The notes: generated from the sequence alone by a model not told the origin. 64,000 nt of DNA from Salibaculum griseiflavum (GCF_003129565.1 NZ_QETF01000010.1:1-64000), one strand, 5' to 3'; shown: positions 27,170 to 35,910, numbered from the stretch's first letter. Numbers and translations are program-made.

Positions 27170-27867
27170 CAATGGACCAATCCCTGCTGGACCTGCTGCG
27201 GCGGGTCGACACGCCGACCGTTTGCAACGCGCTCGAAGTGGTCGAAGGCAAGCGCGGCTTTGACCGCTTCACCCGGGGCACCGTCCAGTGCAGTGACCCC
27301 GCGGGGGGCGCAATGGTGGGCTATGCCCGCACGGCCAGGATCGCCGCCATCGCCCCGCCGGAAGAGCCGCCCGAGGTCATCAGGACCCGGCGCATGGACT
27401 ATTATCGCCACATGTCCCAAGGCCCGCGCCCGGCGTTGGCCGTGATCGAGGATATGGACGGCGACAACGCCGTCGGCGCCTTCTGGGGTGAGATCAATAC
27501 GAGTGTTCACAAGGGCTTTGGCCTTTCCGGGGCGCTGACCAACGGGGTGATGCGTGACCTCGGTGATTTGCCCGAGGGCTTTCCGGTGATCGCCGGATCG
27601 GTCGGCCCCAGCCATGCCTTTGTCCATGTGCGAGAGATCGGCACAAAGGTCACGGTTTTCGGGCTGGAGGTTGCCGATGGCGACCTTGTCCATGCGGACC
27701 GTCACGGGGCGCTGGTGATCCCCGACTCTCATGTGCCGGAGCTGGAGCAGGCGATCCACAAGCTGTTGGAGACCGAACGGCTGGTTCTCGATCCGGCCCG
27801 GCAGCCGGATTTCGATTTCGACAAATTCGAAGCCGCCTGGGCCGCCTTTGAACGGGCCCGCACCTAG
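27166..27867 (+). CDS. RraA-like / 4-hydroxy-4-methyl-2-oxoglutarate aldolase-family protein
   Basis: A 233-residue protein with the RraA/HMG-aldolase fold. The loop NGVMRD (126-131) corresponds to the DGxxRD metal/pyruvate site, and WGEINT (107-112) to the GGxxx segment. Enzymes of this family (LigK/GalC type) cleave oxo-acids to pyruvate or oxaloacetate, and would make a natural last step after ring or chain opening. Starts at ATG 27166 overlapping the hydrolase stop; ATG 27172 is an alternative. Last gene of the rightward operon. Confidence 0.78.
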   Translation: MTMDQSLLDLLRRVDTPTVCNALEVVEGKRGFDRFTRGTVQCSDPAGGAMVGYARTARIAAIAPPEEPPEVIRTRRMDYYRHMSQGPRPALAVIEDMDGDNAVGAFWGEINTSVHKGFGLSGALTNGVMRDLGDLPEGFPVIAGSVGPSHAFVHVREIGTKVTVFGLEVADGDLVHADRHGALVIPDSHVPELEQAIHKLLETERLVLDPARQPDFDFDKFEAAWAAFERART

Positions 27868-27908
27868 GCGCCACTTGGCGGAAATCGGCCAGTCCGCAAG
27901 CCGCTGAA

Positions 27909-27936
27909 TTGTGAGGGTCATAGCGCTGGCCTAGGC
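27909..27936 (+). promoter_or_regulatory. Putative promoter of the lytic transglycosylase gene
   Basis: TTGTGA (27909-27914), 16-base spacer, CTAGGC (27931-27936), 10 bp before the start codon. Another instance of the TTGNNN-N16/17-CTAG layout; the short leader implies a nearly leaderless mRNA. Confidence 0.42.
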
Positions 27937-27946
27937 TGGTAGTGTC

Positions 27947-29083
27947 ATGCGTATCAGCCGTCGCCATTTTCTGGTCGCGCTCGGGGCGTGGGGCGTCGCA
28001 TCCTGCAGCAGCGCCCCGGTCCCCGCGCAAACCACAACGGGCCTTGCCCCCGACCTTTTGCCACAGCCCAATGCACGGTTTGATGCCTGGCTGGCGGCGT
28101 TCCGAGGCCGCGCGGCATCCCGGGGTATCTCGGCGGAAACACTTGAGGCGGGGTTGGCCGGGGCTGGCTACCTGCCCGGCGTGGTCCGGCGAGACGGCAG
28201 TCAGATTCAGACCCGTCGGACGTTCGAGGAGTATCTCTCGATCGCCACGTCCGACGAAAGGCTGGCCAAGGGACGCGGGGCGCTGTCCCGCCATGGCGGA
28301 ACGCTCGCGGCGATCGAGGCGCGCTACGGCGTGTCGCAATACATCCTTGCCGCCATCTGGGGCGTCGAAAGCCAATTCGGTGACAAGCGCGGACAGATCC
28401 CGGTTGTCTCGGCGACGGCGACGCTGGCCTTTGCCGGGCGCCGCGGGGCCTTCTGGGAGGATCAGCTGCTGGCCGCGCTGCGTATTCTGCAAAGCGGTGA
28501 CACCACACCGGATCGGTTGCTGGGCAGCTGGGCGGGGGCCATGGGCCATACGCAGTTCATTCCCACATCCTACCTGGCCTTTGCGGTGGATTTTGATGGC
28601 GATGGACGGCGAGATATCTGGGCTGAAGATCCCGGGGACGCGCTGGCCTCGGCGGCAAGCTATCTGGCGCGCAATGGATGGAAGACGGGCCTTGCATGGG
28701 GTGAAGAGGCTGGAACCGGTCAGATGTCGGGTCGCAGTATCCGGCCTCAGGCGGGCGGCCCGGCCTTCCTCGTCACGCGCAATTTCGACGTGCTGAAAAC
28801 CTATAACAATTCCGATTTCTATGCCCTCTCCGTGGGCCACCTGGCTGATCGGCTAGCCGGGGCGGGGCCGCTCCGAGGTGGCTTTCCGCCCGATGCCAAC
28901 GGACTGACCCGCGCCGACCGGATCGCGGTGCAACGCGCCCTTGAGACACGCGGATACGAGGTTGGGACGATCGACGGGGTGATCGGTCCGCTCAGCGAGG
29001 CTGCGATCCGCGATTTTCAGGCGTCTCGGGGTCTGGCCGTGACGGGTCGCGCCACGCCGGAGCTGCTTTCTGAATTGCGCTAG
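27947..29083 (+). CDS. Lytic murein transglycosylase with peptidoglycan-binding domain (MltB type)
   Basis: A 378-residue exported enzyme cleaving the glycan strands of peptidoglycan. The N-terminus has SRRHFLVAL, which resembles a Tat motif, and a lipobox VASC with Cys20, so it may be a lipoprotein. The SLT_2/MltB domain spans about 40-310 with catalytic Glu141 in IWGVESQFGD; a PG_binding_1 domain closes the protein (about 320-376). It stands alone between two unrelated units. Confidence 0.88.
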   Translation: MRISRRHFLVALGAWGVASCSSAPVPAQTTTGLAPDLLPQPNARFDAWLAAFRGRAASRGISAETLEAGLAGAGYLPGVVRRDGSQIQTRRTFEEYLSIATSDERLAKGRGALSRHGGTLAAIEARYGVSQYILAAIWGVESQFGDKRGQIPVVSATATLAFAGRRGAFWEDQLLAALRILQSGDTTPDRLLGSWAGAMGHTQFIPTSYLAFAVDFDGDGRRDIWAEDPGDALASAASYLARNGWKTGLAWGEEAGTGQMSGRSIRPQAGGPAFLVTRNFDVLKTYNNSDFYALSVGHLADRLAGAGPLRGGFPPDANGLTRADRIAVQRALETRGYEVGTIDGVIGPLSEAAIRDFQASRGLAVTGRATPELLSELR

Positions 29084-29095
29084 GGCGCAACCGGT

Positions 29096-29123
29096 TTGCC
29101 AAAGCGAAAGCCGGGCGCTAGCT
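29096..29123 (+). promoter_or_regulatory. Putative promoter of ilvD
   Basis: TTGCCA (29096-29101), 16-base spacer, CTAGCT (29118-29123), 67 bp upstream of the ilvD start. The -10-like GCTAGCTT is close to the Caulobacter sigma-73 consensus GCTANAWC. Confidence 0.45.
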
Positions 29124-29190
29124 TTTCGCGGACCGACCATTTGACCCAACCGGCGCGCCTGCGCCTTCACCTCTGACCACAGGGCTCGAG

Positions 29191-30948
29191 ATGACCAAAT
29201 TCGACAAATCCAAGCTTCCCAGCCGCCATGTCACCGAGGGCCCGCAACGGGCGCCGCACCGGTCGTATTACTATGCCATGGGCATGACCGAGGACGAGAT
29301 CCATCGGCCGCTTGTCGGTGTGGCCACCTGCTGGAACGAGGCCGCCCCCTGCAACATCGCGCTGGCGCGGCAGGCCCAGTCGGTCAAGACCGGCGTGAAC
29401 GAGGCACAGGGAAGCCCGCGCGAATTCACCACGATCACCGTGACCGACGGCATCGCCATGGGGCACGAGGGGATGCGGTCGTCGCTGGCCAGTCGCGAGG
29501 CCATCGCCGACACGGTTGAACTGACCATGCGCGGTCATTGCTATGACGCGCTTGTGGGGCTGGCGGGCTGTGACAAGTCGCTGCCGGGGATGATGATGGC
29601 CATGGTGCGGCTCAACGTGCCGTCGGTGTTCCTTTATGGCGGGTCGATCCTGCCGGGCAAGGCGCCGCAGGACGATGAAATCCCCGAGGATTTCCGCAGC
29701 CGTGACCTGACCGTGCAGGACATGTTCGAGGCCGTGGGTCGCCACCAGAACCAACAGCTGTCCGACAAGGCGCTGGCGCTTCTGGAAAAGGTGGCCTGTC
29801 CCAGCTCGGGTGCCTGTGGCGGGCAGTTCACCGCCAACACGATGGCCTGCGTGTCCGAGGCGATCGGGCTGGCGCTGATGAATTCCTCGGGCATGCCCGC
29901 CCCTTACGAGTCCCGCGACCAATATGGCGAGGCGTCCGGCAAGGCGGTCATGAACCTGCTGGAAAAGAACATCCGCGCCCGCGATGTCGTGACCCGCAAG
30001 AGCATGGAAAATGCCGCCCGCGTCGTGGCTGCCACCGGCGGGTCCACCAATGCCGGTCTGCACCTGCCCGCCATCGCCCACGAGGCCGGGATCGAGTTCT
30101 ACCTTGAAGATGTGTGCGACATCTTCCGCGAGACGCCCTATTTCGTCGATCTGAAGCCCGGCGGGACCTATGTCGCCAAGGACCTTTACGAGGCCGGCGG
30201 TATCCCCGTGGTCATGAAGGAGTTGCGCAAGGCCGGGCTGATCCATACCGATTGCATCACCGCCTCGGGCCGGACCATCGGAGAGGAACTCGACCGGATC
30301 GAGCGCGAGGCTGATGGCCGTGTGATCTACCCCATCGAGAAACCGCTGACCGAGACCGGCGGCGTGGTGGGCCTCAAGGGCAATCTCGCCCCGCAGGGTG
30401 CCATCGTGAAGGTCGCGGGCATCGCGCCGGAGCACCAGGTTTTCACCGGCCCCGCGCGCGTCTTCGAATGCGAGGAAGACGCCTTTGCCGCCGTGCGCAA
30501 GCGCGAATACGAGGCAGGCGAGGTCATCGTGATCCGCAACGAAGGCCCCGCAGGCGGCCCCGGCATGCGAGAGATGCTGGCCACCACCGCCGCCATTTCG
30601 GGGCAGGGGATGGGCAAGAAGGTCGCCTTGATCACCGATGGCCGGTTCTCTGGCGCAACGCGCGGCTTTTGTGTCGGCCATGTCGGCCCCGAGGCCGCGC
30701 ATGGCGGCCCCATCGCCCTGATCGAGACCGGCGACGTGATCACCATCGACGCCATCAAGGGCGAGTTGAGCGTCGACCTGTCGGACGAGGACCTGGCCAA
30801 GCGCAAGGAAAGCTGGGCCGGCCCGCGCGAGACGATCTATGCCAGCGGCGCGGTCTGGAAATTCGCCCAGATGGTGGGTGAGACCTATAAGGGCGCCGTA
30901 ACTCATCCCGGCGCCAAGGCCGAGCAACACGTCTACATGGATCTCTGA
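29191..30948 (+). CDS. ilvD: Dihydroxy-acid dehydratase
   Basis: A 585-residue IlvD/Edd-family dehydratase that forms the 2-oxo acid precursors of valine, leucine and isoleucine. Iron-sulfur and active-site motifs are [10 protein letters not shown] (46-55), AGCDKS and [17 protein letters not shown] conserved [10 protein letters not shown] block and the [11 protein letters not shown] segment near the C-terminus support the family. Length is slightly above the common 550-560. Monocistronic; aldonic/sugar acid dehydratases are the main alternative, but the motifs favour IlvD. Confidence 0.88.
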   Translation: MTKFDKSKLPSRHVTEGPQRAPHRSYYYAMGMTEDEIHRPLVGVATCWNEAAPCNIALARQAQSVKTGVNEAQGSPREFTTITVTDGIAMGHEGMRSSLASREAIADTVELTMRGHCYDALVGLAGCDKSLPGMMMAMVRLNVPSVFLYGGSILPGKAPQDDEIPEDFRSRDLTVQDMFEAVGRHQNQQLSDKALALLEKVACPSSGACGGQFTANTMACVSEAIGLALMNSSGMPAPYESRDQYGEASGKAVMNLLEKNIRARDVVTRKSMENAARVVAATGGSTNAGLHLPAIAHEAGIEFYLEDVCDIFRETPYFVDLKPGGTYVAKDLYEAGGIPVVMKELRKAGLIHTDCITASGRTIGEELDRIEREADGRVIYPIEKPLTETGGVVGLKGNLAPQGAIVKVAGIAPEHQVFTGPARVFECEEDAFAAVRKREYEAGEVIVIRNEGPAGGPGMREMLATTAAISGQGMGKKVALITDGRFSGATRGFCVGHVGPEAAHGGPIALIETGDVITIDAIKGELSVDLSDEDLAKRKESWAGPRETIYASGAVWKFAQMVGETYKGAVTHPGAKAEQHVYMDL

Positions 30949-30959
30949 CCCGAGGGCCC

Positions 30960-30989
30960 GCGCGGTCCGGGCATCAAGCCCGGCCGCGC
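30960..30989. terminator. Hairpin between convergent ilvD and cytochrome genes
   Basis: GCGCGG-T-CCGGGC and GCCCGG-CCGCGC form a 12-bp stem with one bulged T and the loop ATCAA. It lies in the 49-bp gap between converging genes and could stop transcripts in both directions, though neither side has a U tract. Confidence 0.5.
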
Positions 30990-30997
30990 ATCATCCC

Positions 30998-32077
30998 TCA
31001 GGGCCGCTGCAACCCGCCGGTGTCGATCTCGATACGTTCGGACAGGCTCAGCACGCTGTCATGTAGCAACTGCAACGCATAGCGCGGATTGTGCACCCAG
31101 GCCCCGCCATCCTTGGCGACGATCTGGTAATTGTAGGCCGCCATCAGCAGGCGCGGCGTCCAGCTGTCATACTGGTTGGGATAGATCGCCTCGTCCGCGT
31201 CGATCGTGCCGTCCCCGTTCCCGTCGATGAAGAAATAGGGATAGCTGTTCTTGTTGTAGCCGATGGGCTGCCCCGTGACCTCGGTCGCGTAGGTGCGGAT
31301 CGCCGCGTCGAGCCGCGCGTGCAGCCCGTCGATTTCGTCCCGGATGCCGCCGCTGGTCACGCCGTCGCCATCGAAATCCGCGTGCTGGGTGCGAATGGAG
31401 GTGATGTCGTCCACACCCTGGTGGCAGGCGGCGCAGGACTCGGTTGCGACCTCGGTCGTATGCGGCTCGTGGCAGGCCACGCAGGAATTGGCGCTGGGCA
31501 CATGGTTGAAACGCCCGGCATAGCTCTGGCCGCCGTATTCGAAGCCACCGCGCACCTCCGACCCGTGCATCACGGCGGCAGCCACGCCGTAATGGACATT
31601 GATGAAGGCCAGGTCCGCCGACACCGTATCCAGATCCATGCCGCCGGTCGCGCCGATCACGTTATCCGTCGAGGCACGGCCCGAATGGCACATGGTGCAG
31701 GTGGCATCGGCGCCCAGCCCCGATACCGTCACACCCGAGGGGAAGGGGACCGCGTCCAGCGCCTCGGCCTCGGACACATGGCAGGAGGCACAGCCGATCA
31801 CGGTATTGATCGTGCCGGGATGGTTGACGACGCCGGGCTCGGTGCCGTCGGCGCCCAGCCAGTCCAGCATCCCGCTTTCCGAATGGCACGCGGCACAGGC
31901 CTCGGGCACTGCCCCGTCCTCGTTCCAATGGGTGAAAGAAGGCGAGTCGTAGTCGCCATGCGGCCCCATCAGCCAGGCCTCGGTGATATCGGAGAGGCTC
32001 ATCTCCTGCGCGGTCACAGGCGCCGCCACGGCCAGCAGAACGGCCGATACGGCCAGGGATTGGAACGAAAAACGCAT
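30998..32077 (-). CDS. Periplasmic pentaheme cytochrome c with EF-hand-like calcium loops
   Basis: A 359-residue exported protein. A signal peptide ends at VTAQ (about residue 24). Five CxxCH heme sites lie at 61-65, 96-100, 127-131, 199-203 and 215-219. Then come two calcium-binding-like loops: DFDGDG (234-239) and a complete 12-residue EF-hand loop at 285-296 (DGNGDGTIDADE). The family resembles multiheme cytochromes with NapC/doubled CxxCH motifs, but I recognise no named member. It diverges from a ferric-reductase-like gene across an FNR-type box, suggesting anaerobic electron transfer to or from the periplasm. Confidence 0.8.
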   Translation of the reverse strand: MRFSFQSLAVSAVLLAVAAPVTAQEMSLSDITEAWLMGPHGDYDSPSFTHWNEDGAVPEACAACHSESGMLDWLGADGTEPGVVNHPGTINTVIGCASCHVSEAEALDAVPFPSGVTVSGLGADATCTMCHSGRASTDNVIGATGGMDLDTVSADLAFINVHYGVAAAVMHGSEVRGGFEYGGQSYAGRFNHVPSANSCVACHEPHTTEVATESCAACHQGVDDITSIRTQHADFDGDGVTSGGIRDEIDGLHARLDAAIRTYATEVTGQPIGYNKNSYPYFFIDGNGDGTIDADEAIYPNQYDSWTPRLLMAAYNYQIVAKDGGAWVHNPRYALQLLHDSVLSLSERIEIDTGGLQRP

Positions 32078-32125
32078 GATGGACCCTCCGCGATCGGGTA
32101 TCGTCACCCTGTTGACGTGTAGATC

Positions 32126-32131
32126 ATGTTA
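32126..32131 (-). promoter_or_regulatory. Putative -10 element of the pentaheme cytochrome gene
   Basis: TAACAT on the minus strand. The implied start site near 32118 places the FNR-type box centre at about -41, the class II activation distance. Confidence 0.4.
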
Positions 32132-32152
32132 GCACGAAACCATGACGAGAGG

Positions 32153-32166
32153 TTGACTGAAATCAA
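32153..32166. promoter_or_regulatory. FNR-type box between cytochrome and flavocytochrome genes
   Basis: TTGACTGAAATCAA matches the FNR consensus TTGAT-N4-ATCAA at 9 of 10 defined bases. It lies between divergent starts at 32077 (leftward) and 32223 (rightward). Induction at low oxygen by an FnrL-type protein is the likely result. Confidence 0.68.
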
Positions 32167-32222
32167 GGATGCGGGCCGGGTTTGGCTGGACAGATTGGGT
32201 CGCAGAGGACACGGGAGGCGAG

Positions 32223-33716
32223 ATGCCGGAGATTGGGAAGGGATCGGATCGGAAAGAGGCGGAGGCCGCCCGTTCCGAGGTAAGACAAGGTTTGCGCCTG
32301 CCGGTAGGCCTTGTGGCCATGCTCTATCTTCTCGTTTGCCTGGCGCCGCTGGCGCTGGCGCTCATGCGTTCGGCCGCACCCGCAGTGACCTGGGAAATCG
32401 CAGCCGCGGGCCTAGGCCTGATAGGCTTGGCGGCCATGGCGGTGCAGTTCGTGACGTCGGGTCGGTTCGAGGTCATTTCGGGCCGCTTGGGCATTGACCG
32501 TGTCATGGCCTTTCACAAGACGGCCGCCTGGTGGGTTCTTCTGGCGCTGCTGGTGCATCCGCTGGCCAATGTGATGCCCACTTATCAGGCCGACCCGGCG
32601 CTGGCTCAGGAACGGCTGATCGCCTACCTGACCCTGCCGCAATACCGCACCGGCGTGATCGGGCTGGCGGCCCTGGCGGTGCTTGTTCTGGGGTCGGCCC
32701 TGCGCAATCGCCTGCCGCTGCGTTACGAGGCCTGGCGCGGGGCGCATGTCATTCTGGCGATCGTGGCCGTGGGCGGCGGGCTGCACCACGCGGTAACAGT
32801 GGGCCGGTTCAGCGCGGAAGGGGTGCTGCATGACTATTGGTGGGCCATCGGCGCGGCAGTGGCTGCGGTCATGCTCACGCTATACGGCTGGCGCTGGGCG
32901 CGGCTGCGGACGCGACCCTGGCGGCTGGCCTCGGTCGAACAGCGCGCCGATCGGATGTGGGAGCTTGATATCCAGCCCGCCGAGGGCACGCCGCCTCTGG
33001 GCTACCGGGCCGGACAATTCGTCTGGATCACCGCAGGACGCCGCCGCTTTCCACTTTTCGATCACCCGTTTTCCATCGCGGACAGCCCGACGCGGCCCGG
33101 CCTGAGCCTGATCATCAAGGAGGCAGGCGATTTCACCAACCATATCGGAGACCTGGCCCCGGGCACGCCGATGGGCATCGATGGACCCTATGGCCATTTC
33201 ACGCTGGAGGACCATCGCGACGACGCGGTGCTTCTTATCGCCGGCGGTGTGGGGATCGCCCCGATCATGGGGCTGCTGCGTGACCTGCGGGCGCGCGGAC
33301 ACGATCGGCCCGTCCGTCTGGCCCATGCGGTGGGGACGGTTCAGAACCTGGCCTGCCTGGACGAGATTGCCGCCGCCGAGGCCGATCTGGACCTGCGCCC
33401 CCTTCTGCTGAGCGAAACCGAGGCGCCCGGCTTTGCCGGAGAGGTCGGGCGACTGGACCGGGCGCGTTTGACCGAAATGATGGAGGGGTTGGACCCGCAG
33501 CGCACAACGGCGATGATTTGCGGGCCTGGGCCGATGGTCACGGCGGTGGCTGACCAACTTCTTGCGCTGGGCCTGCCGATGGATCGGGTCATGTATGAAC
33601 GGTTCGACTATTCCGAGGGCGCCTCGCGCCTCGATATCCGCATGCGCCGCCGCTTCCTGATGTTGGGTAGCGGACTTCTGGTTGGGCTTCTGGGGTTCGT
33701 CGCGGCCATGGGCTAG
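32223..33716 (+). CDS. Ferric reductase-like heme b / FAD / NAD(P) flavocytochrome
   Basis: A 497-residue inner-membrane oxidoreductase. Helices of the ferric-reductase transmembrane domain span about 27-220, with His98, His112, His175 and His188 or 189 as heme b ligand candidates. A ferredoxin-reductase module follows: HPFSI (281-285) for FAD, GGVGIAP and CGPGPM for NAD(P)H. A further helix closes the protein. It should pass electrons from cytosolic NAD(P)H across the membrane. The ATG at 32223 has GGGAGGCG upstream; an ATG at 32169 would lie 3 bp from the FNR box. Confidence 0.83.
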   Translation: MPEIGKGSDRKEAEAARSEVRQGLRLPVGLVAMLYLLVCLAPLALALMRSAAPAVTWEIAAAGLGLIGLAAMAVQFVTSGRFEVISGRLGIDRVMAFHKTAAWWVLLALLVHPLANVMPTYQADPALAQERLIAYLTLPQYRTGVIGLAALAVLVLGSALRNRLPLRYEAWRGAHVILAIVAVGGGLHHAVTVGRFSAEGVLHDYWWAIGAAVAAVMLTLYGWRWARLRTRPWRLASVEQRADRMWELDIQPAEGTPPLGYRAGQFVWITAGRRRFPLFDHPFSIADSPTRPGLSLIIKEAGDFTNHIGDLAPGTPMGIDGPYGHFTLEDHRDDAVLLIAGGVGIAPIMGLLRDLRARGHDRPVRLAHAVGTVQNLACLDEIAAAEADLDLRPLLLSETEAPGFAGEVGRLDRARLTEMMEGLDPQRTTAMICGPGPMVTAVADQLLALGLPMDRVMYERFDYSEGASRLDIRMRRRFLMLGSGLLVGLLGFVAAMG

Positions 33717-33805
33717 ACCAAGCACGCTACCGTATTGTCCGACTTGCTTCGTCAGATCACAGCAGGCAATGATGGACGTACGAGGTGGTGCATGGCGCGG
33801 GAATA

Positions 33806-34492
33806 ATGCCGGAATGGATCTTTGAAGCCGCAGGTCTGGCAGGCGTGGTCGTCTACCTGGGCGGATACGCCTTGTTGCAGGCAGGGATCATTCGCGGCAC
33901 CGGGTATCTCTACGCCTCGCTCAACATCATCGCCGCCTCGCTCGTGCTGGTCAGCCTTTCGGAGAATTTCAACCTGTCCTCCGCGCTGATCCAGTCAAGC
34001 TGGATCATTATCTCGATTGTCGGCATCACCCGGTTCTACCTTATCAATCGCGGGGTCAGGTTCTCCGACGAAGAGCTTGAACTTCTGAGCGAGACCCTGC
34101 CGCTATCTCCGCGGTCCGATGCGCGTCGGTTCTTTGACGCTGGCCATTGGGAGGACCTGTAGGCGGGCACGGTCCTGATGACCGAGGGCGAGACGCATGG
34201 CGTTCTGATCTACCTTGCTCGTGGCGCCGCGACGGTGCGCGCGTCCGGCAAGACCATCGGGCAGTGCGAGGCCGGCACCTATCTGGGAGAGATGACGGTC
34301 CTCTAGGATACACCCGCCACGGCGACGGTCGAATTGACCGAACCGTCGCGGGTTTTTCGGATCACCGCGGATGAACTCAAGGCGATCCTTCGGCGGCGAC
34401 CGGATTTTCGGGTCATTCTCGAAGGCAGCCTGACACGCGACACCGCCCGCAAGCTGGTGGCGGCCAACAGGCGACTGATCGCAGAAGGCTGA
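33806..34492 (+). pseudogene. Membrane protein with cNMP-binding domain, interrupted by two in-frame TAG codons
   Basis: The open part (33806-34162, 118 residues) holds three hydrophobic helices of a CBU_0592-type membrane domain. The same frame continues past TAG at 34160-34162 through AGTVLMTEGETHGVLIYLAR and GTYLGEMTVL, a cyclic-nucleotide-binding (Crp-like) beta roll, meets a second TAG at 34304-34306, and runs through DTPATATVEL to TGA at 34490-34492. No frameshift is visible. The intact protein would have about 228 codons. Either two nonsense mutations or read-through explain this. A GTG at 33785 is an alternative start. Confidence 0.72.
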
Positions 34493-34782
34493 GACCTGGG
34501 CCCGGACGAGGCGTCGGGCAACTCTCGAATTTCCCCAATGCCCAGGCCTAGCCGCCGTTTCTGGACGCGCCCTAGATCACCATCATTTCCTGTCAAAAAG
34601 AGGGTGCCCCTGGGCGGAACGACCACGCGGGCGGCGGAGCATTTTACAGGGCAGGCACCTGCGACTATCATGTCTTCAATGCATGCGGATTTTTCGCGCG
34701 TAAACCCGTCGGAGGGGGCGAGCCCCGCGAGGACGGCGGAAACGGGGCCCGTCAGCAGAGGCGGGAAAGATGGGTTGTCGGA
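34493..34782. other. Intergenic region before the polyol regulator
   Basis: About 290 bp without a supportable gene. It contains the near-palindromic operator at 34691-34704 and two CTAG tetramers (near 34547 and 34572), but no clear -35 partner. Nothing else recognised. Confidence 0.5.
34691..34704. promoter_or_regulatory. Operator of the polyol LacI regulator (autoregulation)
   Basis: TTTTCGCGCGTAAA differs by one base from the perfect palindrome before smoE and keeps the central CG. It lies 79 bp before the regulator start, so the regulator probably controls its own gene. Confidence 0.62.
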
Positions 34783-35814
34783 ATGCGAGAACAAAAAATA
34801 AGAACCATGGAGGATTTCGCGGCCGCGAGCGGCATTTCGCGTCCGACGGTGTCGAAATACTTCAACGACCCCGAAAGTGTCCGCCCATCCACGCGTCAGA
34901 AGATCGAAGAGGCGCTGGAGAGGTTCGCGTATCGTCCGAACATCTACGCGATGAACCAGAACCGACGGGCGACCAAGAACATCGGGATCGTGGTGCCCTA
35001 CCTGGCCGACCCTTTCTTTGCCGAGATCGTGCGCGTGATCGAGCGGCGCTGTATCGATGCCGGGTTCTCGCCGTCACTGTTCAGTTCGCATGGTGAGCAG
35101 CAGCGCGAGATTGATATTCTAGACAACCTGCGCTCGATCAAGCCGGCGGGTGTGCTTCTGGCCCCATTAGGGCGGCGATCGGACAAAGCCGCGATCGAGG
35201 ATTTCTGCCGCGCGGTGCCCACGGTGCTGTTCGACAGCAGTATCGAAGGCATGGGTGAGGCGTTTGTCGGGTCTGACAATTACAGCTTCGTGTCGCAAAC
35301 GGTGGAATATCTCAGCCGCACCGGGGAACCGCCCTGCTTCTTCGAGATGCAGCACCCTGCCAACCCGAATGCCAACAAACGTCGGGACGCCTACCTGAGC
35401 ATGATGCAGCGCCTGCAGCTGGAACCGCACGTGTTGCGCATAGCGGGCGAAGGTTGGGCCTTCGAAGAGATCGGTCGTCAGGGGGGGCTGAAACTGATCG
35501 CAGAGGATGCCTTTCCGACCAATACCGTTCTGTGCTCGAACGACCGGCTGGCGATCGGCTTTCTTGCGGCGTGCTATGAAAAAGGGGTGCGGGTCGGCCG
35601 AACAAAAGGCTGCGACCTGCGTGTCGCCTCGCATGATGGACACCCGTTTTCGCAATTTACTTGCCCCGCCCTGACCACGTCGGCGCATGACTACGCCATG
35701 GTGTCGGAACACGTGGTCGAGACCCTGTTCCGACTCATCGAAAGCGGCGGGCGATTCGAAAAGCGGGAGGAAACCCTGTTCCCGGCGCGGCTCATTATGC
35801 GCGACTCGGCCTGA
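34783..35814 (+). CDS. LacI-family regulator of the polyol (smo) operon
   Basis: A 343-residue LacI/GalR-type regulator: helix-turn-helix MEDFAAASGISRPTVSKYF (about 9-27), hinge helix ending YRPNIYAMN, and a ligand domain with DNYSFVSQTVEYL. It lies 96 bp before smoE in the same direction. The operator pair at 34691 and 35826 marks its likely targets. ATG 34807 (MEDFA) is an alternative start. A polyol or fructose is the probable inducer. Confidence 0.86.
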   Translation: MREQKIRTMEDFAAASGISRPTVSKYFNDPESVRPSTRQKIEEALERFAYRPNIYAMNQNRRATKNIGIVVPYLADPFFAEIVRVIERRCIDAGFSPSLFSSHGEQQREIDILDNLRSIKPAGVLLAPLGRRSDKAAIEDFCRAVPTVLFDSSIEGMGEAFVGSDNYSFVSQTVEYLSRTGEPPCFFEMQHPANPNANKRRDAYLSMMQRLQLEPHVLRIAGEGWAFEEIGRQGGLKLIAEDAFPTNTVLCSNDRLAIGFLAACYEKGVRVGRTKGCDLRVASHDGHPFSQFTCPALTTSAHDYAMVSEHVVETLFRLIESGGRFEKREETLFPARLIMRDSA

Positions 35815-35825
35815 TTTCCTTAAAA

Positions 35826-35839
35826 TTTACGCGCGTAAA
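35826..35839. promoter_or_regulatory. Perfect palindromic operator before smoE
   Basis: TTTACGCGCGTAAA is a perfect 14-base palindrome with central CG, 8 bp upstream of the -35 element and 72 bp before the smoE start. A further TTTACG half-site lies at 35862-35867 inside the promoter spacer. Confidence 0.72.
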
Positions 35840-35846
35840 AAAATAA

Positions 35847-35875
35847 TTGACGCCGCGACAATTTACGTTCTAGCC
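35847..35875 (+). promoter_or_regulatory. Putative promoter of the smo operon
   Basis: TTGACG (35847-35852), 17-base spacer, CTAGCC (35870-35875). The spacing and the CTAGCC element are the same as before the ABC operon at 12239. The smoE start is 35 bp downstream with GGAGGAT as ribosome-binding site. Confidence 0.5.
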
Positions 35876-35910
35876 TCTCGGCCACGTCATCCAAACTGAG
35901 GGAGGATAGG

